From Falsirhodobacter deserti (GTDB lineage Bacteria; Pseudomonadota; Alphaproteobacteria; Rhodobacterales; Rhodobacteraceae), in the NCBI RefSeq assembly GCF_004015795.1, contig NZ_ML137220.1, forward strand, positions 1 through 64,000: a stretch of 64,000 bases of DNA, given 5' to 3'. Below, piece after piece: positions 43,542 through 52,504 of this stretch. Made by a program: the position numbers and the translations under genes. The notes under the pieces are model-generated. The model had not been told where the DNA came from. It saw only the letters and a list, made by a program, of their open reading frames with translations, and ran no database searches. Position 1 is the first letter of the stretch. The number at the start of each line of letters is the position of its first letter.

Positions 43542-43751
43542 CCTTGGCAGGTCGCCCCCCTCCGGCTCGGAGAGGCGCATTCCCAATCTTGGCGGACGGT
43601 CATATGTCACGGCATGTGGGTTCTTCTGGAATCAGATTCGGGCAGAAGTCCCCCCAACGCTGATGATTGCCATAATCCACTTTGGCCGATGACGGCATCC
43701 ACCCACACGCGTGTGCCCTGAACAACCAGTCGAAGTCCCTTCACAAATGTT

Positions 43752-43791
43752 TTGACAGGATGCAATGCTGCTTCTAATTTGTAGGACAAAT
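43752..43791 (+). promoter_or_regulatory. Promoter with overlapping GntR/FCD-type operator for the arabinoside operon
   Basis: TTGACA (43752-43757) is followed 15-17 bp later by -10-like TCTAAT/TAATTT (about 43773-43780). Overlapping its downstream side is ATTTGTAGGACAAAT (43777-43791), a palindrome with a 3-bp centre of the type bound by FadR/FCD-class GntR regulators. Such a regulator is encoded at the end of the same operon. Repression by blocking RNA polymerase is the likely mechanism. Confidence 0.6.
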
Positions 43792-43802
43792 GGGAGGGAA
43801 CG

Positions 43803-45299
43803 ATGCAAGTCAGGGCAACTGTCCACCGCGATTTCACCATCTCCAAGATCGATGACAGGCTGTATGCGGCCTTCATCGAACACATGGGCCGCGCAATTTA
43901 CTCCGGGATATACGAGCCTGGTCATGCGCAGGCTGACAAGCACGGCTTCCGGCGCGATGTGGCCAGCCTTGTTCGGGACCTGAAGATCCCGGCGATCCGT
44001 TATCCCGGCGGAAACTTCGTTTCGGCCTATCGCTGGGAAGACGGGATCGGTCCGAAAGAGGAACGCCCTGTGCGGCTTGATCTTGCCTGGCGCAGCCGCG
44101 AAACGAACCAGGTCGGCATCAATGAATTTGCATCTTGGGCGAACGAACTCGGGATCGACATGATGCTGGCCGTCAACCTCGGATCTCGCGGGATCGAGGA
44201 GGCGCGGAACTTCATGGAATACGTGAACCACCCGTCAGGCACCTATTGGTCAGATCTTCGTCGCAGCCACGGGGCGGAGAAGCCCTATGGGGTGAAGATG
44301 TGGTGCCTTGGGAACGAGATGGACGGCCCTTGGCAGATCGGTGCGAAACCCGCGCGCGAATACGGCCGGCTGGCCGATGAAACGGCCAAGGCGCTTCGCG
44401 CGCTGACACCGGACGCCGAACTGATCGTCTGCGGTTCCTCCAACGACGAGATGCCGACCTATCCCGAGTGGGAGCGTGTGGTGCTGGAGGAATGCTACGA
44501 GCATGTCGATCACATCTCGTTGCACAAGTACTTTGGCAACTCGTCGCGCGACACGCTGAACTTCTTCGGCAAGATCGAGGAAACAGGCCGCTACATCAAC
44601 GCGATCGGCGGCGTGATCGACTTCGTAAAAGCTAAGAAGCGCGCCAAGAACGACGTTCATATCTGCTTCGACGAATGGAACGTCTGGTATCACCGCCGCG
44701 AAGAGGACAGCCGCAATTGGCGGACATGGGATTGGCCCGAAGCGCCGGAACTGCTGGAAGAAACCTATACCTTCGAGGACACGCTGTTCATCGGCGGGCT
44801 TCTGAACGAGTTCATCCGCCGGTCTGACCGTGTGAAGATCGCGTGCATCGCCCAGCTGGTGAATGTCATCGCGCCGATCAGGGCTGACAAAGGTGGCAAG
44901 GCATGGCGGCAGTCGATCTACTGGCCCTACCAGATGGCCTCGCTTTACGGACGCGGAACGGCGCTGCGCGTCGCGGTGGACGGACCGAAATATGATTGCG
45001 CGGTCGCTTCCGATGTGGACTACTTGGACGTGGCGGCGGTTCAGGGGGATGGAACCGTCACGCTGTTCATCATCAACCGGCATCTGGATCAGGTGCTTGA
45101 TCTTTCGCTGTCATTGCACGGGTTCGATGCAACCCTGGAGGAGCATAAGGTGATCGAAGGGCATGATCTGATGGCCACCAACGGACCGGAGGCGGAACCG
45201 ATTGCGCCGGTGAACGGAAGCGGCCTCGGGATCGAAGGCCATGTCCTTCGCGGAAAGCTTGGTCCGCTGTCCTATCACGTCGTCCGTCTGAGGGTGTGA
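43803..45299 (+). CDS. Alpha-L-arabinofuranosidase, GH51
   Basis: A 498-residue intracellular GH51 enzyme: IRYPGGNFVSAYRWEDGIGP, CLGNEMDGPW with acid/base Glu172, and CFDEWNVWY with nucleophile Glu291; the spacing matches characterised GH51 arabinofuranosidases. A C-terminal beta-sandwich (about 370-498) completes the fold. No signal peptide, so arabinosides imported by the ABC system next door are cut in the cytoplasm. GGGAGGGAA before the ATG is the ribosome site. It is the first gene of a five-gene operon. Confidence 0.95.
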   Translation: MQVRATVHRDFTISKIDDRLYAAFIEHMGRAIYSGIYEPGHAQADKHGFRRDVASLVRDLKIPAIRYPGGNFVSAYRWEDGIGPKEERPVRLDLAWRSRETNQVGINEFASWANELGIDMMLAVNLGSRGIEEARNFMEYVNHPSGTYWSDLRRSHGAEKPYGVKMWCLGNEMDGPWQIGAKPAREYGRLADETAKALRALTPDAELIVCGSSNDEMPTYPEWERVVLEECYEHVDHISLHKYFGNSSRDTLNFFGKIEETGRYINAIGGVIDFVKAKKRAKNDVHICFDEWNVWYHRREEDSRNWRTWDWPEAPELLEETYTFEDTLFIGGLLNEFIRRSDRVKIACIAQLVNVIAPIRADKGGKAWRQSIYWPYQMASLYGRGTALRVAVDGPKYDCAVASDVDYLDVAAVQGDGTVTLFIINRHLDQVLDLSLSLHGFDATLEEHKVIEGHDLMATNGPEAEPIAPVNGSGLGIEGHVLRGKLGPLSYHVVRLRV

Positions 45300-45302
45300 C
45301 GC

Positions 45303-46370
45303 ATGTCCGGAGTGGTTCTGCGCAATGTTGCCAAATCTTTCGGCGCGGTGAACGTCATCAAAGACGTCTCGCTGACGGTCAACAAGGGGGAGTTCGGTGT
45401 CTTCGTCGGCCCTTCCGGCTGCGGAAAGTCGACGCTTCTGCGCATGATCGCGGGGCTGGAGGATACAACGGGCGGCACCATCCAGATCGGGGGGCGCGAT
45501 GTAACCCATACCGAACCTGCGAAGCGTGGCGTGGCCATGGTGTTCCAATCCTATGCGCTTTACCCGCACCTTTCGGTGGCGGAAAACATGGCGTTCTCAC
45601 TCCGCCTTGCCCGAACGTCCCGAGACGAGCGGGAGCGGAAGGTGCGCGAAGCGGCCCGTATCCTGCAATTGACCGACCATCTGGACAAGCGCCCCGCTGA
45701 ACTTTCGGGGGGGCAGCGCCAGCGCGTCGCCATAGGTCGCGCCATCGTGCGCGAGCCGGAGGTGTTCCTGTTCGATGAACCCCTGTCGAACCTCGATGCA
45801 GAACTGCGTGTCCAGATGCGGCTGGAACTCAGCCGCCTGCACCAGCAGATCGGCGCAACGATGATCTACGTCACTCATGATCAGGTCGAAGCGATGACGC
45901 TGGCGGATGAGATCTTCGTTCTGAAGGGCGGATCGGTCCAGCAATCGGGGGCACCGCTTCATCTTTACGATGATCCGGACAACCGTTTCGTGGCAGGTTT
46001 CATCGGGTCACCGGCGATGAACTTCATCAATGGCCGCGTGATCGGTCACACCCCGCAGGGCATCCGCGTTCTGGCCGAGGATGGCGAGGTGGAGGTTGAT
46101 CTTGAAACGCGCCCGGCCGAAGGGATGGCCGTTGTTCTGGGCATCCGCCCCGAACATCTTGTGCCTGCAGAAAGCGGCATCACGGTCACGGTGGAGATGG
46201 CCGAGGAACTGGGCGGCAACGCATATATGCATTCGCGTCTGCCCTCGGGCGGCGACATCGTATTCGAGCGTCGCGGTGAGCGTGACCGGCTGGAAGGCCA
46301 GAACGTCCGCCTGCGCGCCGAAGCCGGCCATATCCATTGCTTTACGACAGAAGGGTTGAGGTTGCGCTGA
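45303..46370 (+). CDS. ABC transporter ATPase, UgpC/MsmK type
   Basis: A 355-residue sugar-importer ATPase: Walker A GPSGCGKSTLL (about residue 37), Q-loop FQSYALYPHL, signature LSGGQRQRVAIGRAI, Walker B LFDEPLSNLD, and the His switch YVTHDQ. The C-terminal third is the TOBE/OB regulatory domain of this family. It starts four bases after the GH51 stop and energises the permeases encoded downstream. Such ATPases sometimes serve several transporters. Confidence 0.94.
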   Translation: MSGVVLRNVAKSFGAVNVIKDVSLTVNKGEFGVFVGPSGCGKSTLLRMIAGLEDTTGGTIQIGGRDVTHTEPAKRGVAMVFQSYALYPHLSVAENMAFSLRLARTSRDERERKVREAARILQLTDHLDKRPAELSGGQRQRVAIGRAIVREPEVFLFDEPLSNLDAELRVQMRLELSRLHQQIGATMIYVTHDQVEAMTLADEIFVLKGGSVQQSGAPLHLYDDPDNRFVAGFIGSPAMNFINGRVIGHTPQGIRVLAEDGEVEVDLETRPAEGMAVVLGIRPEHLVPAESGITVTVEMAEELGGNAYMHSRLPSGGDIVFERRGERDRLEGQNVRLRAEAGHIHCFTTEGLRLR

Positions 46371-46418
46371 ACCATAGCGCCGGGCGGGGAGGCCCGGCCG
46401 ATCAGGGAGGAGATCTAG

Positions 46419-47696
46419 ATGAAGAAACTCGTAGTATTCGCAACGGCTGCACTGCTTGGCAGCGCGTTTCCGGCACTTTCGGAGCAAAACATCACATGGT
46501 GGGACTTTTTCGCCGGCGGTGACGGTGTCCGGATGAAGGCGCTGATCCAGCAATTCAACGAAGAGCACCCCGATATCCGCGTCACTTCGACCACGCTGGA
46601 ATGGGGAACGCCATTCTATACCAAGGTGCGAACCTCGGCCGCGGTGGGGCAGGGGCCGGATGTGATGACCTATCACCTTTCGCGCCTGCCGATGGGGCTG
46701 AAGGAAGGCGTGCTGACGCCAATCACCGCCGAGGATCTTGAAGCGGCGGGCTTGTCCAAGGACGATTTCTTCGCCCCGGCGCTGGAAGCCGCAAGCGGCC
46801 CCGATGGGGCGCTTTATGCCGTTCCGTTCGATATCCACTCCACCGTCCTGTTCTATAACAAGGCGCTGCTGGAGGGGACTGAATTCCTGGATGCCGATGG
46901 AAACTTGACGGGCATCGACTCTTTGGAAAGCTTCGAAGCCGCCCTCGCCGCAGCAAAGGAGAATGGCGCCACCGCTCCTCTCTCATACGCCACTGGCGAT
47001 GATGGCGGCACTTATCGGGTGTTCTACACACTTCTTGCCCAGCAGGACGGCCAGCTGATTTCGGACGACGGCGAGGTGCTTCCCGGCGACAGCGGTGAAA
47101 AGGCCGCCCGCGCCATCGAGATCATGACGAAGTGGCAAGAGGAAGGCTGGCAGCCGGAACAAGCGATGTACGAAGCCTCGGTCGCGCTTTTCACCTCGGG
47201 CAAGTCCGCCTTCTTCTTCAACGGCGCGTGGGAGGTTCCTACCATGGTCGATATGCAGGAAGGCGGCAACCTCGGCTTCGATTGGGGCGTGGCCACGATC
47301 CCGAACTTGATGGGAACCGACACCAACTGGGCCGACAGCCACGGTTTCGCCGTGCCGATCCAGGGCAAAAACGAGATGGATCCCGAAAAGCGCAAGGCGG
47401 TCATGACGCTGATCGGGTGGATGGAGAAGAACTCGCTCGCATGGGCGGAAGCAGGCCATATCCCCGCCTATAAACCGGTGGCGGAGTCTGACGAGTTCAA
47501 GTCGATGGAGCCGAACGCCACCTATGCCGGCATTGCAGAGCGGGCAACCTATGATCCGCGCTCGCCCGCTGCTGGCGTGGCCTCGCCGGTTTATGATGCC
47601 GCGATCAACATCCTGTCGCCGGCGATCCATGGCTATCTTTCACCCGAAGATGCGGTGGAAGAACTTCGCTCCGAACTCGAAGGCGCGCTCAACTGA
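46419..47696 (+). CDS. ABC transporter sugar-binding protein (family 1 extracellular)
   Basis: A 425-residue exported protein with a signal peptide (LLGSAFPALSEQ) and the COG1653-type fold: ITWWDFFAGGDGVRMKALI, GQGPDVMTYHLSRLP, YAVPFDIHSTVLFYNKALL and SAFFFNGAWEVPTM. The tryptophans and acidic residues of these segments normally line the sugar site. It delivers oligosaccharides, here probably arabinofuranose-containing, to the permeases. AGGAGG lies just upstream of the ATG. A strong stem-loop follows the gene. Confidence 0.92.
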   Translation: MKKLVVFATAALLGSAFPALSEQNITWWDFFAGGDGVRMKALIQQFNEEHPDIRVTSTTLEWGTPFYTKVRTSAAVGQGPDVMTYHLSRLPMGLKEGVLTPITAEDLEAAGLSKDDFFAPALEAASGPDGALYAVPFDIHSTVLFYNKALLEGTEFLDADGNLTGIDSLESFEAALAAAKENGATAPLSYATGDDGGTYRVFYTLLAQQDGQLISDDGEVLPGDSGEKAARAIEIMTKWQEEGWQPEQAMYEASVALFTSGKSAFFFNGAWEVPTMVDMQEGGNLGFDWGVATIPNLMGTDTNWADSHGFAVPIQGKNEMDPEKRKAVMTLIGWMEKNSLAWAEAGHIPAYKPVAESDEFKSMEPNATYAGIAERATYDPRSPAAGVASPVYDAAINILSPAIHGYLSPEDAVEELRSELEGALN

Positions 47697-47703
47697 TCCA
47701 GCA

Positions 47704-47721
47704 GGCCCCCTTCGGGGGGCC
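47704..47721 (+). other. GC stem-loop with TTCG loop between binding-protein and permease genes
   Basis: GGCCCCC and GGGGGCC form a perfect 7-bp stem around TTCG, followed by no T-run. Such hairpins after solute-binding protein genes typically stabilise the upstream message or partly stop transcription, so that binding protein is made in excess over permeases. Confidence 0.65.
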
Positions 47722-47738
47722 ACCTGAAAGGTTCCGTC

Positions 47739-48623
47739 ATGGCTATGATACGCAATCAGCGGCGCCACCGGCTAGTCGCCCTGACCTTGATCCTGCCCTT
47801 TGTGGCGGTCTTCGCTCTGGTCTTCGCTTATCCGCTGGTGGAGGTGGTGCGACTTTCCTTCACCAATGCCACCCTGATCGGCGGTGGAGAATGGATCGGA
47901 CTTCAAAACTATCGGGAGCTTCTGGCGGACAAGCTTTTCTACACGTCCCTCAAGAATAACGGGTATTTCATGCTGCTGACGGTGATCCCCACCACTGTCA
48001 TCGCGCTTTGCATCGCGCTGATGGTCCAGCGATTGTCGGGGCGGATGCAGGCACTTGCGCTTGCGCTGTTCTTCCTGCCCTACATCCTGCCCGTTTCCGT
48101 GGTGACGCAGATCTGGGCATGGATGCTGGATTTCCAGTTCGGAATCCTGCAGCCCCTGTTCGAACGGATCGTCGGCAAGCCAATCCCCGTTTTCAAGAAC
48201 CCCTACTGGGTGATGCCGTCGGTCGCAGTTGTGACGATCTGGTGGACCAACGGCTTCAACGTGCTTCTGTTTCTGGCTGGCCTGCGCAACATCCCCTCCG
48301 ATCTTTACGAAGCATCGGCGCTGGATGGGGCAACGCGCTGGCAGCAGTTCACCCGCGTGACCTGGCCCCTTCTTTGGCCGGTCGTGGCGCTGGTCCTGAC
48401 ACTGCAACTGATCCTGCAACTGAAGATCTTCGACCAGATCTATCTGCTGTCCGAAGGCGGGCCCTTCAACTCCAGCTCCGTGCTGCTGCTGATGGTTTAC
48501 CGCGAGGCTTTCCAGCAGAACAACGGCGGCTATGCCTCTGCCATCTCGCTGGTCGTGTTCCTGCTGATCGTGGCAGTTTCCGTCCTGCAATACCAACTGC
48601 TTCGCATAAGGGGGCGCAGATGA
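47739..48623 (+). CDS. ABC transporter permease (MalF/UgpA type)
   Basis: A 294-residue permease with six membrane segments and the EAA loop YEASALDGATRWQQFTRVTWPLL near residue 195, which contacts the ATPase. The N-terminus begins with a basic stretch and the first helix LVALTLILPFVAVFALVF. It pairs with the second permease; the end overlaps its start by 4 bp (ATGA). Confidence 0.93.
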   Translation: MAMIRNQRRHRLVALTLILPFVAVFALVFAYPLVEVVRLSFTNATLIGGGEWIGLQNYRELLADKLFYTSLKNNGYFMLLTVIPTTVIALCIALMVQRLSGRMQALALALFFLPYILPVSVVTQIWAWMLDFQFGILQPLFERIVGKPIPVFKNPYWVMPSVAVVTIWWTNGFNVLLFLAGLRNIPSDLYEASALDGATRWQQFTRVTWPLLWPVVALVLTLQLILQLKIFDQIYLLSEGGPFNSSSVLLLMVYREAFQQNNGGYASAISLVVFLLIVAVSVLQYQLLRIRGRR

Positions 48624-49441
48624 GGCGTTTGGAAAACGTGGCCCTGACGGGGCTTACGCTGACGGCGGGCGCCATCTGGATATTTCCCCTTTACTGGGCC
48701 TTCACCACCTCCATCAGGACCGAGAACCGCGTTGTCTCCGACGAGGCCGGGCTGATCCCGGACGAGCTGAACCTCGGCGCCTACTACGACGCGATCTTCA
48801 ACTCCAACCTCACGAACTGGTACATCAATTCAATCGGAACATCGCTTATCATCACGGCGGTCGTGCTTGCAACGGGGATGATGTGCGCCTATGCCCTCAG
48901 CCAGATGACGTTCCCGGGACGCAAGCTGCTTTACGGCGTGGTGCTGGGCAGCTTCATGGTTCCCGCCCAGGTGCTGGTGGTGCCGCAGTTCATCCTGATG
49001 AACGATCTTGGCCTGATCAACACGTGGGGCGGGATCATCCTGCCGCAGCTTGTCGTGCCGGTCGTCATTATCGTCTACAAGCAGTTCTTCGATGCAGTTC
49101 CGAAGGAAATGAAGGAGGCAGTCGTTCTGGACGGGGGAGGGGACTATACCCTGCTGTTCCGTGTGTATCTTCCGCTGAACTGGGGCATTACGACCGCGCT
49201 TGGAATCATCACCTTCATTTCGGCGTGGAACGCCTTCCTTTGGCCGTTCCTTGTCATCACCACCGAAGACATGATGACCATTCCGGTTGGCCTGACGCAG
49301 GTGAACGATGCATTCGGCGTGGCTTATGCGCGGCTGATGTCGGTTGCCCTCCTGGGTGCAGCGCCGGTGGTGATCGCCTACCTGATCTTCCAGCGCCGCG
49401 TGACCGAAGCGGTGATGATTTCCTCGGGCGTCAAGGGCTAG
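48620..49441 (+). CDS. ABC transporter permease (MalG/UgpE type)
   Basis: A 273-residue, six-helix permease: first helix LTGLTLTAGAIWIFPLYWAF, and an EAA loop with the normal alanine-glycine pattern near residue 185 (KEMKEAVVLDGGGDYTLLF). The start at 48620 overlaps the stop of the first permease gene; the longer open frame from 48008 is a shadow. Its end overlaps the convergent regulator gene by 11 bp. Confidence 0.93.
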   Translation: MRRLENVALTGLTLTAGAIWIFPLYWAFTTSIRTENRVVSDEAGLIPDELNLGAYYDAIFNSNLTNWYINSIGTSLIITAVVLATGMMCAYALSQMTFPGRKLLYGVVLGSFMVPAQVLVVPQFILMNDLGLINTWGGIILPQLVVPVVIIVYKQFFDAVPKEMKEAVVLDGGGDYTLLFRVYLPLNWGITTALGIITFISAWNAFLWPFLVITTEDMMTIPVGLTQVNDAFGVAYARLMSVALLGAAPVVIAYLIFQRRVTEAVMISSGVKG

Positions 49442-50195
49442 AGGATTTCTGATCGAACACGGTGGTTCCAAGCTGGTCCAGAAGCGCCGTGTCAACCAGA
49501 TCCGCCATCAGGCGCCGGGCCCCCTGCGGGTCCTGCGCCTCGATCCGTTCGAAAACCGCGGCATGTTCTTCCACCGGGTTGCGGGTGTGGGGGTTCGGCA
49601 TGTCCCGGTACCGGAAGGCTGTGGTGGAGGCGACGGCCGCACAAATCCCCGCCTCAAGCGTGATCAGCACAGGGTTGCGGGAACTCCGCAGGATCGCGCG
49701 GTGAAACCCCGCATCCGCCTGATGCCAGCTTGTTTCTGTCATCTCGCATGTCCGCATGGCATGAAGCGCCGCGCGGAAGGCGGCCAGATCGGCCTCTGTC
49801 CGGCGTTCGGCGGCGAAGGCAGCTGCCGGCGGTTCCACCATCGCCCGCAATTCATAGATCGCGCGAATGAACCAGTCGGGTGGCGCGCCGGCCTCAAAGA
49901 ACCAGCGCACGACGTCGGGATCCAGCAGCACCCAGGATTCGCGCGGCGCAACACGGGTGCCGCTGCGTGTGCGGCTGATCAGCATCCCCTTTGCCCCCAC
50001 CTGGCGAAGCGCTTCGCGATAAGCACCTCGCGAAACGCCCGCCTGCTGAACGAAGTCCATTTCGGTCGGAACCTGCTCCCCTTCGGGCAACTGCCCTAGG
50101 ACGATTTGGCGCCCCAGCCAATCGGCGATGGACCCGTTGATCCGTCGCACGGAATGGGTTGAAAATGATACGGGGTCGGGCGCGGGGTTCTGCAT
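49431..50195 (-). CDS. GntR-family regulator, FadR/FCD subfamily
   Basis: About 254 residues: winged helix-turn-helix (IADWLGRQIVLGQLPEGE, VSRGAYREALRQVGAKGM) and a C-terminal FCD domain (about 105-245) with the metal-binding histidines in SWHQADAGFHRAI and EEHAAVFERIEA. It converges with the arabinoside operon and probably represses it by binding ATTTGTAGGACAAAT at 43777-43791. ATG 50195 starts just before the conserved region; the longer frame to 50351 adds an unlikely leader. The inducer is probably a sugar acid or arabinose derivative. Confidence 0.85.
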   Translation of the reverse strand: MQNPAPDPVSFSTHSVRRINGSIADWLGRQIVLGQLPEGEQVPTEMDFVQQAGVSRGAYREALRQVGAKGMLISRTRSGTRVAPRESWVLLDPDVVRWFFEAGAPPDWFIRAIYELRAMVEPPAAAFAAERRTEADLAAFRAALHAMRTCEMTETSWHQADAGFHRAILRSSRNPVLITLEAGICAAVASTTAFRYRDMPNPHTRNPVEEHAAVFERIEAQDPQGARRLMADLVDTALLDQLGTTVFDQKSSSP

Positions 50196-50386
50196 CGTGG
50201 TATGGTAGCAGAAAATCATTGCCGGTTCAGAAGAAAAACAGTGCCGAATGGCCAGCGGCCCCGCGGAACGCGGCACGTACGTTCTGCACCGGGGCCGCAA
50301 TTCACAAAAACCGAAAGTGAATGTCGCACAAATGACATGTGAAGGTGGCATGGCTCCTCACGAACAGCGAATGCCAGGGGACGATC
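50196..50386. promoter_or_regulatory. Divergent promoter region of GntR/FCD gene and phoX
   Basis: ATGTCGCACAAATGACAT (50321-50338) is an inverted repeat with ATGTC/GACAT arms and partly resembles a Pho box (TGTCAT-like half sites). It lies about 50 bp upstream of the phosphatase start, where a PhoB site would be expected. The match is weak. AGGGG at 50376-50380 is the ribosome site of phoX. Confidence 0.35.
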
Positions 50387-52360
50387 ATGACCAAGCAAAG
50401 CCAGCTTTTCCGCACGTCGCAGCTTGAAGAAGCCGATGGGCCGGGCCTGAACCCGACCGGAAACCGCACGATGGGCGACATCATCGCCGCCCGTTTTTCT
50501 CGTCGTGGCTTCCTGAAAGGATCGATGGCCTCCGCCGCCATCGCCGCGACCGTGTCGCCCGTCGCGCTTCTTGCCGCTGATGAGGCCCGCGCCCAATCCG
50601 CCTCCGTTTTCAACTTCCCCGAGGTCGAGGCCGGCGTTGATGCCGACCACCACGTGGCAGAAGGATACAACGCTGACGTGCTGTTGCGTTGGGGCGACAA
50701 GGTGTTTGCCGACGCGCCAGAATTCGATCCGACGAACCAGTCCGAGGCTGCGCAGGAACGCCAGTTCGGCTATAACAACGACTACGTCGGCTTCATCCCG
50801 CTGGATGGCGCGACGGATCGCGGCCTGCTGGTTGTGAACCACGAATACACGAACGAACACTTGATGTTCCCCGGCATCGTCACGATGCAGAATGGCGAAC
50901 TGGAGGTGGCCGACGCCACCGAAGATCGCGCCAACATCGAGATGGCCGCACATGGCGGCACCGTGATCGAAATCCGGAAGGTGGATGGCAAGTGGCAGCC
51001 GGTGCTGGACGCGCCGCTGAACCGCCGCATCACCGCAAAGACGGAAATGCAGCTGACGGGCCCGGCTGCCGGCCATGACCGCCTCAAAACGTCGGAAGAT
51101 GCGTCGGGCCGCAAGGTTTTCGGCACGATCAACAACTGCGCTGGCGGCGTGACGCCCTGGGGCACCTACATCATGGCCGAGGAGAACATCCACGGCTATT
51201 TCATCGGGGAACTGCCCGAAGGTCACCGCGAAGCGGCAAACTACGACCGTCTCGGCGTTCCGGGCGGCAGCTACCAGTGGGGCAACTACCACAAGCGCTT
51301 TGATGTCGGCGCCGAACCGAACGAGCCGAACCGCTTCGGCTGGGTCGTCGAGGTTGACGTGATGGACCCCAATTCGGTCCCGAAAAAGCGCACCGCACTT
51401 GGTCGCTTCAAGCATGAAGGTGCCGAAAGCGTTGTGGCCAAGGACGGCCGCGTTGTCTTCTACCTCGGCGATGACGAACGCTTCGACTATGTCTACAAGT
51501 TCGTGACAGCGGGCAAATACAACCCCGACGACCGCGCCGCCAACATGGACCTGCTGGATGAAGGCACGCTTTACGTGGCGCGCTTCGATGAAGACGGTTC
51601 AATGGAATGGCTGCCGCTGGTGCATGGCGAAGGCCCGCTGACGGCCGAAAACGGCTTCGAATCGCAAGCCGACATCCTGATCGAGACGCGCCGCGCTGGC
51701 GACCTGCTGGGCGCAACGCCGATGGACCGCCCCGAGGATATCCAGCCGAACCCTGCCACGGGCCGCGCCTATGTCATGCTGACCAACAACACCAAGCGTG
51801 AAGAGGCGAACGCCGCCAACCCGCGCGTGGCAAATGCCTTCGGTCACATCGTCGAGATCTTGGAAGCCGATGGCGACTTCACCGCCACGACCGGCAACTG
51901 GGAGATCCTGCTTCAGTGCGGCGATCCCTCGGTCGCCGAAGTTGGCGCCACCTTCTCGACCGAAACGACGAAGAACGGCTGGTTCGGCATGCCCGACAAC
52001 GCCGCCATCGATGCCGACGGCCGCCTGTGGGTTTCGACCGACGGCAACTCGATGGGCGATACCGGCCGCACCGATGGCCTTTGGGCCGTGGACACGGAAG
52101 GCGATGCGCGCGGCACCTCCCGCCTGTTCTATCGCGTGCCAGTGGGCGCCGAAATGTGCGGGCCGTGCCCGACCGAGGATATGACGACCATGTTCGTGGC
52201 CGTGCAGCATCCCGGCGACGGGGGCGAGGATTGGGAAGGTCATGGCCGCCCGTCCTATTACGAGGATCTTTCGACCCGTTGGCCGGACTTCCGCGATGAC
52301 ATGCCGGTGCGCCCGGCCGTGGTCGCGATCACCCGCCAAGGTGGCGGCCGCATCGGCTGA
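50387..52360 (+). CDS. phoX: PhoX-family alkaline phosphatase
   Basis: About 657 residues. A Tat signal (SRRGFLKG, hydrophobic core to ARAQS near residue 70) is followed by the DUF839/PhoX domain: DVLLRWGDKVF, GLLVVNHEYTNEHLMFPG, NNCAGGVTPWGTYIMAEEN, GRFKHEGAES, VFYLGDDERFDYVYKFV and MCGPCPTEDMTTMFVAVQHPG. PhoX is a calcium/iron enzyme that hydrolyses phosphate monoesters in the periplasm; acidic residues of NHEYTNE and GDDE are its metal ligands. Tat export fits a protein that folds with metal cofactors. It is separated by a strong stem-loop from the following gene. Confidence 0.92.
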   Translation: MTKQSQLFRTSQLEEADGPGLNPTGNRTMGDIIAARFSRRGFLKGSMASAAIAATVSPVALLAADEARAQSASVFNFPEVEAGVDADHHVAEGYNADVLLRWGDKVFADAPEFDPTNQSEAAQERQFGYNNDYVGFIPLDGATDRGLLVVNHEYTNEHLMFPGIVTMQNGELEVADATEDRANIEMAAHGGTVIEIRKVDGKWQPVLDAPLNRRITAKTEMQLTGPAAGHDRLKTSEDASGRKVFGTINNCAGGVTPWGTYIMAEENIHGYFIGELPEGHREAANYDRLGVPGGSYQWGNYHKRFDVGAEPNEPNRFGWVVEVDVMDPNSVPKKRTALGRFKHEGAESVVAKDGRVVFYLGDDERFDYVYKFVTAGKYNPDDRAANMDLLDEGTLYVARFDEDGSMEWLPLVHGEGPLTAENGFESQADILIETRRAGDLLGATPMDRPEDIQPNPATGRAYVMLTNNTKREEANAANPRVANAFGHIVEILEADGDFTATTGNWEILLQCGDPSVAEVGATFSTETTKNGWFGMPDNAAIDADGRLWVSTDGNSMGDTGRTDGLWAVDTEGDARGTSRLFYRVPVGAEMCGPCPTEDMTTMFVAVQHPGDGGEDWEGHGRPSYYEDLSTRWPDFRDDMPVRPAVVAITRQGGGRIG

Positions 52361-52367
52361 CAATCCT

Positions 52368-52391
52368 GCGGGCGGCCACCGGGCCGCCCGC
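52368..52391 (+). terminator. Strong stem-loop terminator after phoX
   Basis: GCGGGCGGCC and GGCCGCCCGC form a perfect 10-bp stem with a 4-base loop, eight bases after the phoX stop; a modest T-containing stretch (AGTTTGTTGT) follows a few bases later. Confidence 0.65.
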
Positions 52392-52504
52392 ACCCCAGTT
52401 TGTTGTGCCCTTGCCTACGGGAAGTTGCCCTACGAACAAGGCTGCCTTGAAAAGCGACGCCTTTTGCCGGATGACGGACCGTCTGCAAGCAGGGGGCCGT
52501 CACC

